From assembly GCF_002075345.1 (NCBI RefSeq), contig NZ_NAEW01000003.1, forward strand, positions 62,001-126,000: 64,000 nt of DNA, read 5' to 3'. Positions 43,267 to 54,526 of the stretch are shown piece after piece (within the stretch, counting starts at the first letter, position 1; each line of letters opens with the position of its first letter). A model generated the notes under the pieces. The model saw nothing but the letters and a program-made list of their open reading frames with translations, did not search any database and was not told where the DNA came from. The position numbers and the translations under genes were made by a program. The stretch is from Citrobacter braakii. Lineage in GTDB: Bacteria > Pseudomonadota > Gammaproteobacteria > Enterobacterales > Enterobacteriaceae.

Positions 43267-44091
43267 TTAGTGAGGCCAGAATTGCTGGTGCAGGGCTTCA
43301 ACCGCATCGGCGACGCGAGGCCCCATTCCCAGAATCAGCGCCTGGTCTACCGCCACAATGCGCTGATTTTTCCAGGCCGCAGTGTGGGTAATACCGGCAA
43401 TCGCGTTCAGACGAGCCAGATCGCCATCCACCATTTGCGACGTCACCACGATCACCTCCGGGTTGGCGGCGATCAGCGACTCCGCGCTGTAACTTTTATA
43501 CTGCGCGTGGGTGGCGACATTTTGTGCACCTGCAAGGGTCATAATGGCATCGGCAACGCTGCCCTTGCCGGCGACCTGCGGCGCGCTGCCGCCAGCGGAG
43601 AGAATGAACATGGCTTTGACCGGCGCATTTTTCGCCGCCACGCTGTGCTGAACACGATCCAGACGTTGATGCAGGCGATTGACCAGCGCTTCACCTTGTT
43701 CAGGAATGCGCAGCGTTTGAGCCAGCTCCCGAATGTTGGCGTACATCTGCTCGACGGTGGCCGGTACGCGCGGCAATGTAACGACGTTAACTTTCTGCGC
43801 CCGGAGTTGATCCAAAACGATTTGAGGGCCTGCATCCTGCCAGGTGATAAAGCTGTCTGGGTGCAGCGATAAAATGCCCTCGCTGCTTAACTGCTTCCAG
43901 TAGCCGATATGCGGGAGTGCGGCAGTTTCAGGTGGGTACGAGGTGGTTTCATCGACGCCAACCACCCGGTTGCCGACGCCCATGGCGTAAATCAGTTCGC
44001 TAAGCGAACCGCCCGCCACCACCAGGCGGTCAGCGGACTGGGCGCTGAAAACACAGGCGAGGCTCAGTAAGCCAATCATGAGTTTTTTCAT
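43267..44091 (-). CDS. hmuT: Periplasmic haem-binding protein
   Basis: The 274-residue protein has a signal peptide (MKKLMIGLLSLACVFSAQSA) and the class III periplasmic binding fold of haem and siderophore binders, with RLVVAGGSLSELIYAMG and NPEVIVVTSQMVDG. It matches HmuT/ChuT. I start it at the ATG at 44091, two bases after the receptor stop at 44094; a GTG at 44106 would overlap the receptor. It delivers substrate to HmuUV. Confidence 0.92.
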   Translation of the reverse strand: MKKLMIGLLSLACVFSAQSADRLVVAGGSLSELIYAMGVGNRVVGVDETTSYPPETAALPHIGYWKQLSSEGILSLHPDSFITWQDAGPQIVLDQLRAQKVNVVTLPRVPATVEQMYANIRELAQTLRIPEQGEALVNRLHQRLDRVQHSVAAKNAPVKAMFILSAGGSAPQVAGKGSVADAIMTLAGAQNVATHAQYKSYSAESLIAANPEVIVVTSQMVDGDLARLNAIAGITHTAAWKNQRIVAVDQALILGMGPRVADAVEALHQQFWPH

Positions 44092-44093
44092 CG

Positions 44094-46238
44094 TCAGAAA
44101 TTCCACGCAAAGCCAACAGCGGCATTGAAACCAGCGTCTGGGATAGATTCATGCGCGGTTCTGTAACGCTTGTCGGTCAGGTTGTTGAGCGCGAGGTTGA
44201 CCTGATACTGGTCCTGCGGACCAAACTCGGTGTTGAATGCGAGGTTAAGCGTGGCCCAGCCTGGATAGTTTATTTCCGTGGTGCCGGTATTATCTTTGGC
44301 GCGGGACGCCGCGCGAATAAAGACATCGGACGTCACGTTAGCGACATTCATCAACCAGGTATGTTTCAGGCCAACGCGCCCGGTCAGCGTGGGTTCGCCG
44401 GTATCCCAGGTTTTTATGGTGTTGCCTTCGTATTGACGGCGAATGAGATTACCGCTCAGGTAGGGGGAAACCGCCCAGCCGTTGTATTCTGCGGTTAATT
44501 CCATGCCCCAGGTTTTGGCACGATCGATGTTGTCGTAGTAGTAATAGCCGCCGCGGGAAGAGGTGGTGTTGCCGTTGCAAACGGGTTGGCCTGAACAGGC
44601 CAGACTGGCGATATAGTCTTTGGCTTCGGAGTAATAAATGGCGCCGTCAATCAGCCACATATTCCCTTTATACCGCGCGCCCAACTCATAGTTATTTGAG
44701 TGTTCCGCCTTCAGGTTTGGGTTGCCGTAGGTAACGCTGCCGCCGGCGGATGTCTGCATGAACAATTGAGTAAGCGTGGGGAAGACATAGCCCTGGGCGT
44801 ATGCAGCCCGAAGTTCAAGATCTTCAAAGCCGGAATAGCGCAGGCTGGTCGAGGTCACCAGTTCATCATCGTGAACGGAATTTCCCCCGGTGGATTGCCA
44901 GGTGGTGCCGCTGCTTTGGATAGTTTGCGTATCGTTGCGATTGAGTTTCGAAGACAGCCAGTACTGGCGTGCGCCCACGGTCCACGTCCAGTCATCGGCA
45001 AAGCGCCAGTCGTTTTGCGCGAACAGTGAGGTGTTGCTTTGTTCTGCTTCGTTATATGACAGGGTACGGGTTTGCGTATCGAAGAAGCCGGTAGCCGCGG
45101 TCTGGCGTGTACTGCCGTCCGTGTCCTGTTTTATTTTGTCATGCTGATACTGAGTGCCAATCACCAGCGTGTTGTTAGCCGGAAGGGAGATATTGCCCTG
45201 CAGCGTTACACCCTGGGTATATTGTTTGTCGTTGGTATTGGTTTGATTGCTTACCGTCAGCGCTTTAATCATCGGGCTGGGGATAATCTGGGTCGTTTTG
45301 ACCCGGTTTTCAAATTTGCGCTCTATTGTCTGGGTGTATGCGTCAAAATGGATGTTCTTCAGGTAATCCCCGTCGGCCGCGTAGTCGTAGAAAAGACCGA
45401 TTTTCTCGCGTTCCAGCTTAGGAATTTTGACGCTAAAGTCGTCGAACTGACCTTCGGGATCGTCAAACCAGGTTTGAGTGGATAGCTTATAACGGTCGAG
45501 TGAGAGCCCAATTTTGTGGCGATCGAGGTTGTAGCCAAGCCACACTCCCTGACCGTTATTACGGAAGTTGGTGTCGGGCAATCTTCCGTCAGGTGTATCG
45601 CGATCCCCCTGGTCGGAATAGCTGCCATTGATGCGGTAGTCAAAGTTACCGATGCTTCCCCAGGCTGCCGCTGACTCTTCCCATCCTGCCGTTGCGGAGT
45701 TATAAACAGCCTTAACGCTACCACCCAAAGGCTTATCGCCGCCTTTTTTGGTAATAAAGTTCACGACGCCGCCAATTGCCTGCGAACCATAGAGGACAGA
45801 ATAAGGGCCTTTGACCACTTCAATACGTTCCAGCGCGGATTCGTCAATCAGTAAACCGGCTCCGTAGTTTTGTCCGGCACGTTGGTAGCTGACGACCTGG
45901 CCGTCTATCAAAATCAGCACCCGCGAAGAAGCTTCGCCACGGATACGAATTTGTTTCCGACCTGCGAGAGCGTTATCGGTAACTTCGACGCCGGGGATAT
46001 CTTGTAAATCATCAGCAAGAGAAACGCTGGTGGAGTTTTGTAGCGTCTGGCGATCGATAACCTGAATGGTTGCCGGGCTATCCCAGAGACTACTTTCTGT
46101 GCGGTTAGCCGTAACGATCACCGTATCTTCGTCGGACGTTGAACCGTGTGTTGGAGAGGTCGCTGCAAAAGTAGCGCCGGACATGCATAATGTCAGGGCT
46201 GAAAGAATAAATGGCCTTTGGTTAATCCGTGGCAACAT
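44094..46238 (-). CDS. TonB-dependent outer membrane receptor (haem operon)
   Basis: The 714-residue protein has a signal peptide ending ATFAA, a TonB box region (DEDTVIVTANR), a plug domain (about 40-160 with QIRIRGEASSRVLILIDGQ) and a 22-strand barrel ending in Phe. It heads a haem-uptake operon, so haem is the expected ligand. It has the NPNL motif (YGNPNLKAEHSNNYELG), but the FRAP box is replaced by YVFPTL and no His lies between them. That region carries the key His in typical haem receptors such as HemR. Either it is a divergent haem receptor or it takes another iron compound. Confidence 0.88.
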   Translation of the reverse strand: MLPRINQRPFILSALTLCMSGATFAATSPTHGSTSDEDTVIVTANRTESSLWDSPATIQVIDRQTLQNSTSVSLADDLQDIPGVEVTDNALAGRKQIRIRGEASSRVLILIDGQVVSYQRAGQNYGAGLLIDESALERIEVVKGPYSVLYGSQAIGGVVNFITKKGGDKPLGGSVKAVYNSATAGWEESAAAWGSIGNFDYRINGSYSDQGDRDTPDGRLPDTNFRNNGQGVWLGYNLDRHKIGLSLDRYKLSTQTWFDDPEGQFDDFSVKIPKLEREKIGLFYDYAADGDYLKNIHFDAYTQTIERKFENRVKTTQIIPSPMIKALTVSNQTNTNDKQYTQGVTLQGNISLPANNTLVIGTQYQHDKIKQDTDGSTRQTAATGFFDTQTRTLSYNEAEQSNTSLFAQNDWRFADDWTWTVGARQYWLSSKLNRNDTQTIQSSGTTWQSTGGNSVHDDELVTSTSLRYSGFEDLELRAAYAQGYVFPTLTQLFMQTSAGGSVTYGNPNLKAEHSNNYELGARYKGNMWLIDGAIYYSEAKDYIASLACSGQPVCNGNTTSSRGGYYYYDNIDRAKTWGMELTAEYNGWAVSPYLSGNLIRRQYEGNTIKTWDTGEPTLTGRVGLKHTWLMNVANVTSDVFIRAASRAKDNTGTTEINYPGWATLNLAFNTEFGPQDQYQVNLALNNLTDKRYRTAHESIPDAGFNAAVGFAWNF

Positions 46239-46257
46239 AAGAGAACCTTTATTGAAT

Positions 46258-46280
46258 GTAAATGATCATCATTATCATTC
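46258..46280 (-). promoter_or_regulatory. Fur-box-like site upstream of the haem operon
   Basis: The plus-strand core AATGATCATCATTATCATT (46261-46279) is, on the other strand, a close match to the GATAATGATAATCATTATC Fur consensus. It is about 20 bases before the receptor start. Iron repression of the operon is therefore likely. Confidence 0.8.
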
Positions 46281-46528
46281 GCGTTTGTATATAAAATTGT
46301 TTCCCTTTGTTCAAGATGAAAGGTGCAGAACCGATACATCTTTTGATTTGAGTCAATTTTGCGTGGTCAATAAATGCTGAAATGTGATCTGAATCGGATA
46401 TAACAATGTGAATTAAAAGGATTTGTGCATCGCTGTGATGGTGGAAGATGCGCGGGGTTCTTGGGTAAAGGATTACGGCAATGTGGGCTATAATGTGGCT
46501 CAGTACCAACAAGATCAGCGGGGGAAAT

Positions 46529-46939
46529 GTGAATATTAGCGATGTTGCGAAAAAAACCGGTTTAACCAGCAAAGCGATACGCTTTTATGAAGAAAAGGGG
46601 TTAGTGACGCCGCCGCTGCGTAGCGAAAATGGCTATCGCACATACAACCAACAGCATCTGAATGAGCTTACGCTGTTACGACAGGCACGACAGGTTGGTT
46701 TTAACCTGGAAGAGTGCGGCGAGTTGGTGAACCTGTTTAACGATCCGGCGCGTCACAGCGCAGATGTGAAAAAGCGTACGTTAGAAAAGGTGGCGGACAT
46801 TGAGCGCCATATCAGCGAGCTGCAGGCTATGCGCTTGCATTTGTTGGCGCTGGCGGAGAGTTGCCCTGGCGATGACAGCGCTGAATGCCCGATTATTGAT
46901 AATCTCTCCGGCTGCTGCCACCATAAAGCGAAGGCTTAA
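46529..46939 (+). CDS. cueR: MerR-family Cu(I)-responsive regulator CueR
   Basis: The 136-residue protein matches CueR: an N-terminal MerR helix-turn-helix, a dimerisation helix and the metal loop with Cys112 and Cys120 plus Ser77. The C-terminal CCHH motif (GCCHHKAKA) is also typical. It activates copA and cueO on Cu(I). The start is a GTG at 46529 with a GGGGGAAAT ribosome site; longer ATG frames upstream have no conservation. Its last four bases overlap the end of the convergent gene. The haem operon separates it from copA. Confidence 0.96.
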   Translation: MNISDVAKKTGLTSKAIRFYEEKGLVTPPLRSENGYRTYNQQHLNELTLLRQARQVGFNLEECGELVNLFNDPARHSADVKKRTLEKVADIERHISELQAMRLHLLALAESCPGDDSAECPIIDNLSGCCHHKAKA

Positions 46940-47652
46940 CGGGGTGGCGGATTAAGCATAAACACCACAGTGCCGCGGTACCACGGTGATTTCTCAAGCT
47001 GCGCTTCAGCCTGCGGGTCCCGGCTACCGTTTTGTACCAGCCCCAGCTTAAATGGAATGCGCAGACGACTGAGGGCGGGCAGATACGCCTGATAATTCGG
47101 TACCGTGTGACGTCCCTGATAGCTCTGGACCACCAGTTCATCGACCGCCAGCGCGTTCAGCGTGGCGACGTCGCCCGTTTTTGCCCAATCCAGTAGTCCG
47201 GTTACGCCAAGTGCAAACTCGGTCGGTAGCCGTTGGCGTAACTGCTGCAGAAAGTGGGCGTAATCGGCAAGCTGATGGGTCGCCGCGTCAAAATCAACCT
47301 GCAGGCCGATGACGTGATTTCCGGCCGCCTGCCAGCGTTGCATCAAGCGTATGATGCGCGCCGGGATCTCCTCCGGTACGTCGAGTGTGGTAAAGCGCAC
47401 GGTCAACCAGATAGAGGGGAAAGTCAGGCGATTAACCGGCAGTCCTAGACGCTGGAACACCACGTTACCTGAACGAACCAGGACTTCGCCCTGATGCAGA
47501 TAGACTGTTTGTGCGTTTTTCAGCTCGTCACTGGCCTTCACTCCGGACCATAGCCAGAAGGCCGGATGTTCACGGGCGGCGACGATTTCCGCCGCCTGTG
47601 CCTGGCCGAGTAGCAGCGCAGTTACCAGTAGTATTTGAGTTTTTGCGCCCAC
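46936..47652 (-). CDS. Secreted DUF3142-like protein, unknown
   Basis: The 238-residue protein has a signal peptide (to about residue 20, LLLGQAQA) and a DUF3142-like alpha/beta core. Its pattern of strands with acidic ends ([53 protein letters not shown]) recalls TIM-barrel glycosidase-related proteins. It overlaps the larger gene upstream by 31 bases, so the pair is one operon. It is absent from E. coli K-12 at this site as I recall. No function is known to me. Confidence 0.7.
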   Translation of the reverse strand: MGAKTQILLVTALLLGQAQAAEIVAAREHPAFWLWSGVKASDELKNAQTVYLHQGEVLVRSGNVVFQRLGLPVNRLTFPSIWLTVRFTTLDVPEEIPARIIRLMQRWQAAGNHVIGLQVDFDAATHQLADYAHFLQQLRQRLPTEFALGVTGLLDWAKTGDVATLNALAVDELVVQSYQGRHTVPNYQAYLPALSRLRIPFKLGLVQNGSRDPQAEAQLEKSPWYRGTVVFMLNPPPR

Positions 47653-49766
47653 GGACTTCCCGGATACTGCGTTTTCAGTTGGGTGAACCAGCCTTTACGC
47701 TGTAGTTTATCCACTTCCTCACCGCCGCACTCGTTAGAGCCTGACGGCGCATAGCACATGATGGCGCGATACAGCGCAAAGCTCTTATCTTCAACCTCTG
47801 CTTTTGGCGATGTGATCACCTGCTGGTAGTAGCTTTGCCTGTCGAACTGGCCGAACGGTTTCTTGCGCGAGATTGCTGATTCAAGCACATCGTTGCCGGA
47901 ACTGTTTTTCCATAAATCAACGTGGGTTTGCGTAGTGCGGAAAAATTCGCCTAAGCAGTTCAGGGCGTGGGCATCATGTGCTTGTTTGCTCAGAACCGTT
48001 ACCGTTTCATTGAGGCTGCGACAGGTATAACCGCTCTCGGCAGAGTCGCCGTTCCAGTCGAAAATACTCAGATTAACGTCATCAAACGCTTCGCCAATGA
48101 CCGGCGGCGTAATGGCGCTGGCCAGTTTTCTGTCATTCAGCCAGTCGTCAAAGCGATGCTCAGTGAGATCCCGCACCAGCAGCGTATGCAGGGCGATGGT
48201 ACGCTCTTCGTTATTAGGACCGTGGACGGCTTGCTGGCGCAGTAGTTCAGGCGTGGCCTGGGTTTTCAGCACCTGCGAGCGAAAGCGCAGGTTGGTTACT
48301 GCGCTTTCCGGGGCGAAAATTGCCGCCACGTCGCCGCTATAAACCAGCGTCGCGGCTAGCTTAGCCTGCACATACTGCTGCTGTTCGTTATCCTGGCTGA
48401 GCTTCAGCAATGTCTGCCAGAAATCACGTGCCGTGGTCCATTTCTGCTGGCCCATCAGCGCTTCGCCGTACAGCACCTGTTCGCTGAAGGCCAGCGTATC
48501 GTGGGCCGGAAGTTTCTGCGCTGGGGTAACTGCCGAAATAATCGCCGCGTAGTTGCCCGTTGCCAGCCACAGATTCAGCTGCAGATCGCGCCATAGCGGC
48601 AGTTTTTGGCTCTGCTCAAACACCGGTTTGCTGGCGTCAAGCTGGGCCTGCGTCAGCGTTGGTTTGTTGTTGTTATTCAGGCGCAATGCGCGCAGCAGTT
48701 CGATATAGCTGACAAGCGGCGCATCGGGGAAAGCCTCCACCACGGACTGTTCGTAGAACGCCATGCCGTAGACATTATCGTATTCGATGACGATCTCACG
48801 CAGTTGCTGTGCGTCAGCCGACTGCTGGAGCGTCTGCTCATACAACCCCGCCAATTGCGGCCACGCCTGTAAATACCAGTTGATACGACGCAGCATACCG
48901 TGCGAGGAAGCGGCGTACAGGCCTTGCGGGTAGTGTTGCAGATAGGCTTGCGCCAGCGTCTGAGCCTGAGAAGCGTCCTCGCGGTTAATTTTTGTGATAT
49001 CAAAATCGCCGTACTCGCCCACGCTGTTCTGGCTGCTTTTGTTCAACGCCGCACGTATCAGCATGTATTGCGCGGTCTCAGCCAGCCACGGACGATCGCT
49101 TTTGGCTAGCTGAGCGAAATCCTGTTCGGCGCTGGCATAATCACCGGCATAAAAACTGGCGGCCGCTGCCAGATAGCTTTTGTAGGACTGAGCTGGAGAA
49201 TCTGCCGGGAGAGTGGCAAGCGATGACTCAATCTGCTCGCGGGTTGCCCCGGATAACAGTCCTGTGCGCGCCTGGGCCAGGGCCTGACGCTGATTTGCCG
49301 TTAACGTTGAGTCGGCCAGCAGTGCGGCAAAAAATGCGCTGACGCTCGCGGTATTATTCGAAACATGACGGTTCTCAAGCTCAGCGTCGTTGACGTTTAT
49401 TTCGTCTGCGCTAATGTTCAGTTCGGCTATCTGTCGGGACAGGGGGCTGTCTTCGGCAGATACCTGCGCTGCGGCTGGCTGCGGGGCAATGTCATCCCAC
49501 TGCGGATGATACGCAAAATAGAAATCGCGGGAGCGGGTGATGTCCGCCGGCATCGACTGCACCGGCAGAGCAAATGATTTCTCCTGGCTCAGCAGCCGCA
49601 GCAGGTTATCGCGGCTGTCGTTTTCCGGGTTGAAGGTGGGCGTGCCTTTCAGCAGGCAGCTGTCGTCGCTCCATTTGCAGTCTTCCATATCGAAAGAGGC
49701 GAATACCTGCGGGGCGGCGACCAATAATGAGCAAAGGGCAAAGGCAAGGGGTGTCTTCCTGACCAT
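47622..49766 (-). CDS. Large periplasmic helical-repeat protein, unknown
   Basis: The 714-residue protein has a signal peptide (cleavage near ASFA, residue 24) and a long alpha-helical region resembling TPR or SEL1-type repeats (about residues 150-550). Mature Cys pairs (C33/C40-like, and late Cys in YTCRSLNETV, NCLGEF, MCYAPSGSNEC) suggest disulphides in the periplasm. It runs directly into the DUF3142-like gene with a 31-base overlap. Helical-repeat secreted proteins often scaffold cell-wall or polysaccharide work, but nothing here shows that. I do not recognise a named family. Confidence 0.65.
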   Translation of the reverse strand: MVRKTPLAFALCSLLVAAPQVFASFDMEDCKWSDDSCLLKGTPTFNPENDSRDNLLRLLSQEKSFALPVQSMPADITRSRDFYFAYHPQWDDIAPQPAAAQVSAEDSPLSRQIAELNISADEINVNDAELENRHVSNNTASVSAFFAALLADSTLTANQRQALAQARTGLLSGATREQIESSLATLPADSPAQSYKSYLAAAASFYAGDYASAEQDFAQLAKSDRPWLAETAQYMLIRAALNKSSQNSVGEYGDFDITKINREDASQAQTLAQAYLQHYPQGLYAASSHGMLRRINWYLQAWPQLAGLYEQTLQQSADAQQLREIVIEYDNVYGMAFYEQSVVEAFPDAPLVSYIELLRALRLNNNNKPTLTQAQLDASKPVFEQSQKLPLWRDLQLNLWLATGNYAAIISAVTPAQKLPAHDTLAFSEQVLYGEALMGQQKWTTARDFWQTLLKLSQDNEQQQYVQAKLAATLVYSGDVAAIFAPESAVTNLRFRSQVLKTQATPELLRQQAVHGPNNEERTIALHTLLVRDLTEHRFDDWLNDRKLASAITPPVIGEAFDDVNLSIFDWNGDSAESGYTCRSLNETVTVLSKQAHDAHALNCLGEFFRTTQTHVDLWKNSSGNDVLESAISRKKPFGQFDRQSYYQQVITSPKAEVEDKSFALYRAIMCYAPSGSNECGGEEVDKLQRKGWFTQLKTQYPGSPWAQKLKYYW

Positions 49767-49785
49767 AGTCTTATTTCCTGTCTTT

Positions 49786-50244
49786 TTAGTGTGATACCGC
49801 TGTAATAATCAGGGTAATTCCCTCAACGGCAATAACTTCAACCTGCGTTCCGGCGCTCAAATCGTCGCGGGCGCTGACGGGCCATGAGCTGTCGCCGACG
49901 CGCATGTGTCCGCGGCCATTGACCAGGGCGGTTTCCAGAATAAATCGACGGCCAACCAACTGCTGCCCGCGCTGGTTAAGATGGCTGTCGGCGGGTTTCT
50001 GATCTTGTACACGCCTTGCCAGCCACTTCCACCACAGCCAGGCCGCCAGCAGGGTGAGTACGGCGAACATCGCCCCCTGCCACGCCCAGTCAAGCGGGAT
50101 AAGCCACACCACCAGGCCGGTAATCACCGCCGCCACGCCGCTCCACAGCAGATAGCCGTTACCGCCCAGCATCTCGGCGGCGAGTAGCAGACCGCCGAGG
50201 CTGAGCCAGAAGATGTGCGGGTGCACCAGAATCATCGCTATCAT
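49786..50244 (-). CDS. ybbJ: NfeD-family membrane protein YbbJ
   Basis: The 152-residue protein has two or three N-terminal membrane segments (about residues 5-75) and a C-terminal OB-fold-like NfeD domain ([31 protein letters not shown]). It matches YbbJ and is coupled to qmcA by a four-base overlap. NfeD proteins work with SPFH proteins such as QmcA in the inner membrane. An effect on membrane protein quality has been proposed. Confidence 0.92.
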   Translation of the reverse strand: MIAMILVHPHIFWLSLGGLLLAAEMLGGNGYLLWSGVAAVITGLVVWLIPLDWAWQGAMFAVLTLLAAWLWWKWLARRVQDQKPADSHLNQRGQQLVGRRFILETALVNGRGHMRVGDSSWPVSARDDLSAGTQVEVIAVEGITLIITAVSH

Positions 50245-51158
50245 GATTTTTTCCGTTCGCTGGCGCTGTCTTTCACCAGTTCGGCGATCCCGGCAATAGA
50301 CCCCATCAGGCTGCTGGCATCCAGCGGCATCATCACCACTTTGCTGTTATTCGACGAACCGATGTGCTGCAGCGCTTCGGTGTATTTCTGCGCCACGAAG
50401 TAGTTCACGGCCTGAATATCCCCGGCGGCAATGGCCTCCGAAACCATCTGCGTCGCGCGGGCCTCGGCTTCTGCGGAACGTTCACGCGCTTCAGCCTGTA
50501 AAAATGCCGACTGGCGTTCACCTTCCGCTTTGAGGATTTTCGACTGTTTCTCACCTTCGGCCTTGACGATTTCTGCCTGACGGATCCCTTCCGCTTCAAG
50601 AATATAGGCGCGCTTGGTACGTTCGGCTTTCATCTGCGCGTTCATGGCGTCGATAAGTTCTGCTGGGGGACGCACATCGCGGATTTCAATACGGGTGATT
50701 TTAATGCCCCAGGGATTAGTGGCCTCATCAACGATATGCAGCAGGCGCGTGTTGATGTTGTCACGCTGGGAGAGCATTTCATCGAGTTCCATCGAGCCGA
50801 GAACGGTACGAATGTTGGTCATGGTCAGGTTGATGATCGCCAGTTCCAGGTTGCTGACCTCATAAGCCGCTTTTGGCGCGTCGATCACCTGAATAAAGCA
50901 GACGGCATCGATCGCGACGTTGGCGTTGTCTTTGGAGATGACTTCCTGAGAGGGGATATCAAGCACCTGTTCCATCATGTTGATCTTACGACCGATGCGG
51001 TCCATGAACGGTACAACAAGGTTTAAACCCGGTTGCAGGGTTTTGGTGTAACGGCCAAAACGCTCGACCGTCCACTGATATCCCTGCGGGACGATTTTGA
51101 CGCCAGCACCGACGATGACCAGCGCGACAAAAATGAGAATAGGAATAAAAATGAGCAT
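50241..51158 (-). CDS. qmcA: SPFH/stomatin-family protein QmcA
   Basis: The 305-residue protein starts with a membrane segment (residues 1-22) and has a SPFH/Band 7 domain (about 25-190) followed by an Ala/Glu/Lys-rich coiled coil ([20 protein letters not shown]-type repeats). It matches QmcA, a multicopy suppressor of htpX ftsH loss. It is co-transcribed with ybbJ and divergent from fetA with a 134-base gap. Confidence 0.96.
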   Translation of the reverse strand: MLIFIPILIFVALVIVGAGVKIVPQGYQWTVERFGRYTKTLQPGLNLVVPFMDRIGRKINMMEQVLDIPSQEVISKDNANVAIDAVCFIQVIDAPKAAYEVSNLELAIINLTMTNIRTVLGSMELDEMLSQRDNINTRLLHIVDEATNPWGIKITRIEIRDVRPPAELIDAMNAQMKAERTKRAYILEAEGIRQAEIVKAEGEKQSKILKAEGERQSAFLQAEARERSAEAEARATQMVSEAIAAGDIQAVNYFVAQKYTEALQHIGSSNNSKVVMMPLDASSLMGSIAGIAELVKDSASERKKS

Positions 51159-51292
51159 TGATGAAACCTCCTGTTGTGTTGTCCTTTACTGCCTCATTAG
51201 TCAAATTATACCCGATTTATCAAGGTGGGCTCCCCTATAATAAATTACAGGGATAGACTGTCTGCACGAAAGAGGTAAAAAAGGGATTGGTA

Positions 51293-51970
51293 ATGGAAGA
51301 AAGCAGCATTCTGCTTCAGTTAAAAAATGTCGCATGGCAGGCAGGGGCGACGCAGGTTCTCAATAACATCTGTTTTAATCTCCGGGCCGGAGAATTTAAG
51401 CTGATTACCGGCCAGTCTGGTTGCGGTAAAAGTACGTTACTCAAGATAGTGGCGTCATTAATTAGCCCGACTGCCGGTGAAATTCTCTTTGAGGGCAAGG
51501 AGATAAACACTCTTAAGCCTGAAACATATCGCCAGCAGGTCTCTTATTGTGCGCAAACGCCCGCGTTGTTTGGTGACACCGTTTACGACAACCTCATTTT
51601 CCCCTGGCAAATCCGCGATAAACGTCCGGATCCGGATGTGTTTCTTGCCGATCTGGCCCGTTTTGAGCTACCCGAAACGATCCTCAAAAAAAATATCAAT
51701 GAGCTGTCTGGCGGCGAAAAGCAACGCGTCTCATTAATTCGTAATTTACAGTTTCTGCCAAAAATCCTGCTGCTTGATGAAATTACCAGCGCGCTGGATG
51801 AAGCCAATAAACGGAATGTGAACGAATTAATTCACCACTATGTTCGCGATAAGAATATTGCTGTGCTGTGGGTGACGCACGACAAAGATGAAATTAATCA
51901 TGCGGATAATGTCATAACCCTTCAACCGCACGCCGGGGAAATGCAGGAAGTAAGCAATGAACGAGCATAA
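51293..51970 (+). CDS. fetA: Iron export ABC transporter ATPase FetA
   Basis: The 225-residue ATPase has Walker A GQSGCGKST, signature LSGGEKQR, Walker B ILLLDEITSALD and the switch His in WVTHDKDEI. It matches FetA (YbbL), which with FetB exports iron and increases resistance to oxidative stress. I start it at the ATG at 51293 (MEESSILLQLKN), two codons after an alternative ATG. It overlaps fetB by 14 bases. Confidence 0.95.
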   Translation: MEESSILLQLKNVAWQAGATQVLNNICFNLRAGEFKLITGQSGCGKSTLLKIVASLISPTAGEILFEGKEINTLKPETYRQQVSYCAQTPALFGDTVYDNLIFPWQIRDKRPDPDVFLADLARFELPETILKKNINELSGGEKQRVSLIRNLQFLPKILLLDEITSALDEANKRNVNELIHHYVRDKNIAVLWVTHDKDEINHADNVITLQPHAGEMQEVSNERA

Positions 51971-52736
51971 TATTACCAATGAATCACTGGCGTTAGCGAT
52001 GATGCTGGTGGTGGTCGCGATACTGATCAGCAACAAAGAAAAACTGGCGCTGGAAAAAGATATTCTCTGGAGCGTTTGCCGGGCGGTGGTTCAGCTTATT
52101 ATCGTTGGCTATGTGCTGAAATATATTTTCGGCGTTAACCACAGCATTCTAACCTTATTGATGGTGCTGTTTATCTGTTTCAACGCGGCCTATAACGCGC
52201 AAAAGCGCAGTAAATATATTGATAAAGCTTTTCTCTCGTCATTTATCGCCATCACGGCGGGGGCGGGGTTAACGCTGGCGGTGCTGGTTCTGTCAGGCTC
52301 TATCGAGTTTACCCCAATGCAGGTGATCCCAATTTCCGGCATGATTGCAGGCAACGCGATGGTTGCGGTAGGGCTGTGTTACAACAATCTGGGGCAGCGG
52401 TTTAACAGCGAACAGCAGCAAATTCAGGAAAAACTCAGCCTCGGTGCGACGCCGAAAGTGGCCTCCGCGCCGCTGATTCGCGACAGTATTCGCGCTTCGC
52501 TTATCCCGACGATCGATTCAGCGAAGACCGTGGGACTGGTGAGTTTACCGGGGATGATGTCCGGGTTGATCTTTGCAGGTATTGATCCGGTAAAAGCGAT
52601 TAAGTATCAGATTATGGTGACGTTTATGCTGCTTTCGACCGCCAGTCTGTCAACCATTATCGCCTGCTACCTGACCTATCGGAAGTTCTATAATTCACGT
52701 CACCAACTGGTGGTGACGCATTTGAAAAAAACCTAA
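51957..52736 (+). CDS. fetB: Iron export permease FetB
   Basis: The 259-residue UPF0014 membrane protein has about seven hydrophobic segments and the conserved SLGATPKVASAPLIRDSIRASLIPTIDS region. SLPGMMSGLIFAG follows. It is the membrane partner of FetA and overlaps it by 14 bases. Export of iron is known for the E. coli pair. A REP-type repeat follows its stop. Confidence 0.95.
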   Translation: MNEHNITNESLALAMMLVVVAILISNKEKLALEKDILWSVCRAVVQLIIVGYVLKYIFGVNHSILTLLMVLFICFNAAYNAQKRSKYIDKAFLSSFIAITAGAGLTLAVLVLSGSIEFTPMQVIPISGMIAGNAMVAVGLCYNNLGQRFNSEQQQIQEKLSLGATPKVASAPLIRDSIRASLIPTIDSAKTVGLVSLPGMMSGLIFAGIDPVKAIKYQIMVTFMLLSTASLSTIIACYLTYRKFYNSRHQLVVTHLKKT

Positions 52737-52741
52737 TGGAG

Positions 52742-52804
52742 TACCGGATGGCGCGGGCCTACGGGGAGATTGTAGGCCCGATTAGCGCAAGCGCCATCAG
52801 GCAA
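52742..52804. repeat. REP-type repeat between fetB and cnoX
   Basis: ACCGGATGGCGCGGGCCTAC faces GTAGGCCCGATTAGCGCAAG with CGCCATCAGGCA at the end. It lies between the convergent fetB and cnoX genes and is related to the copies after mscK and adk. Confidence 0.7.
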
Positions 52805-52814
52805 ATGCAGCGGA

Positions 52815-54498
<1,684 letters not shown>

Positions 54499-54526
54499 AA
54501 CTTTACCTGTCAGGATCTCCGTTGTT

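Noticed and set aside
38970-46238. Interpreting the whole haem operon as recently acquired foreign DNA
   Set aside because: Base composition and codon use look like the neighbouring genes, no mobility gene or flanking repeat is visible, and similar operons occur in relatives. Transfer cannot be argued from this window alone.
47622-49766. Calling the large secreted protein an outer-membrane lipoprotein of the YfiO type
   Set aside because: There is no lipobox Cys after the signal peptide, and the TPR similarity is only of a general helical kind.
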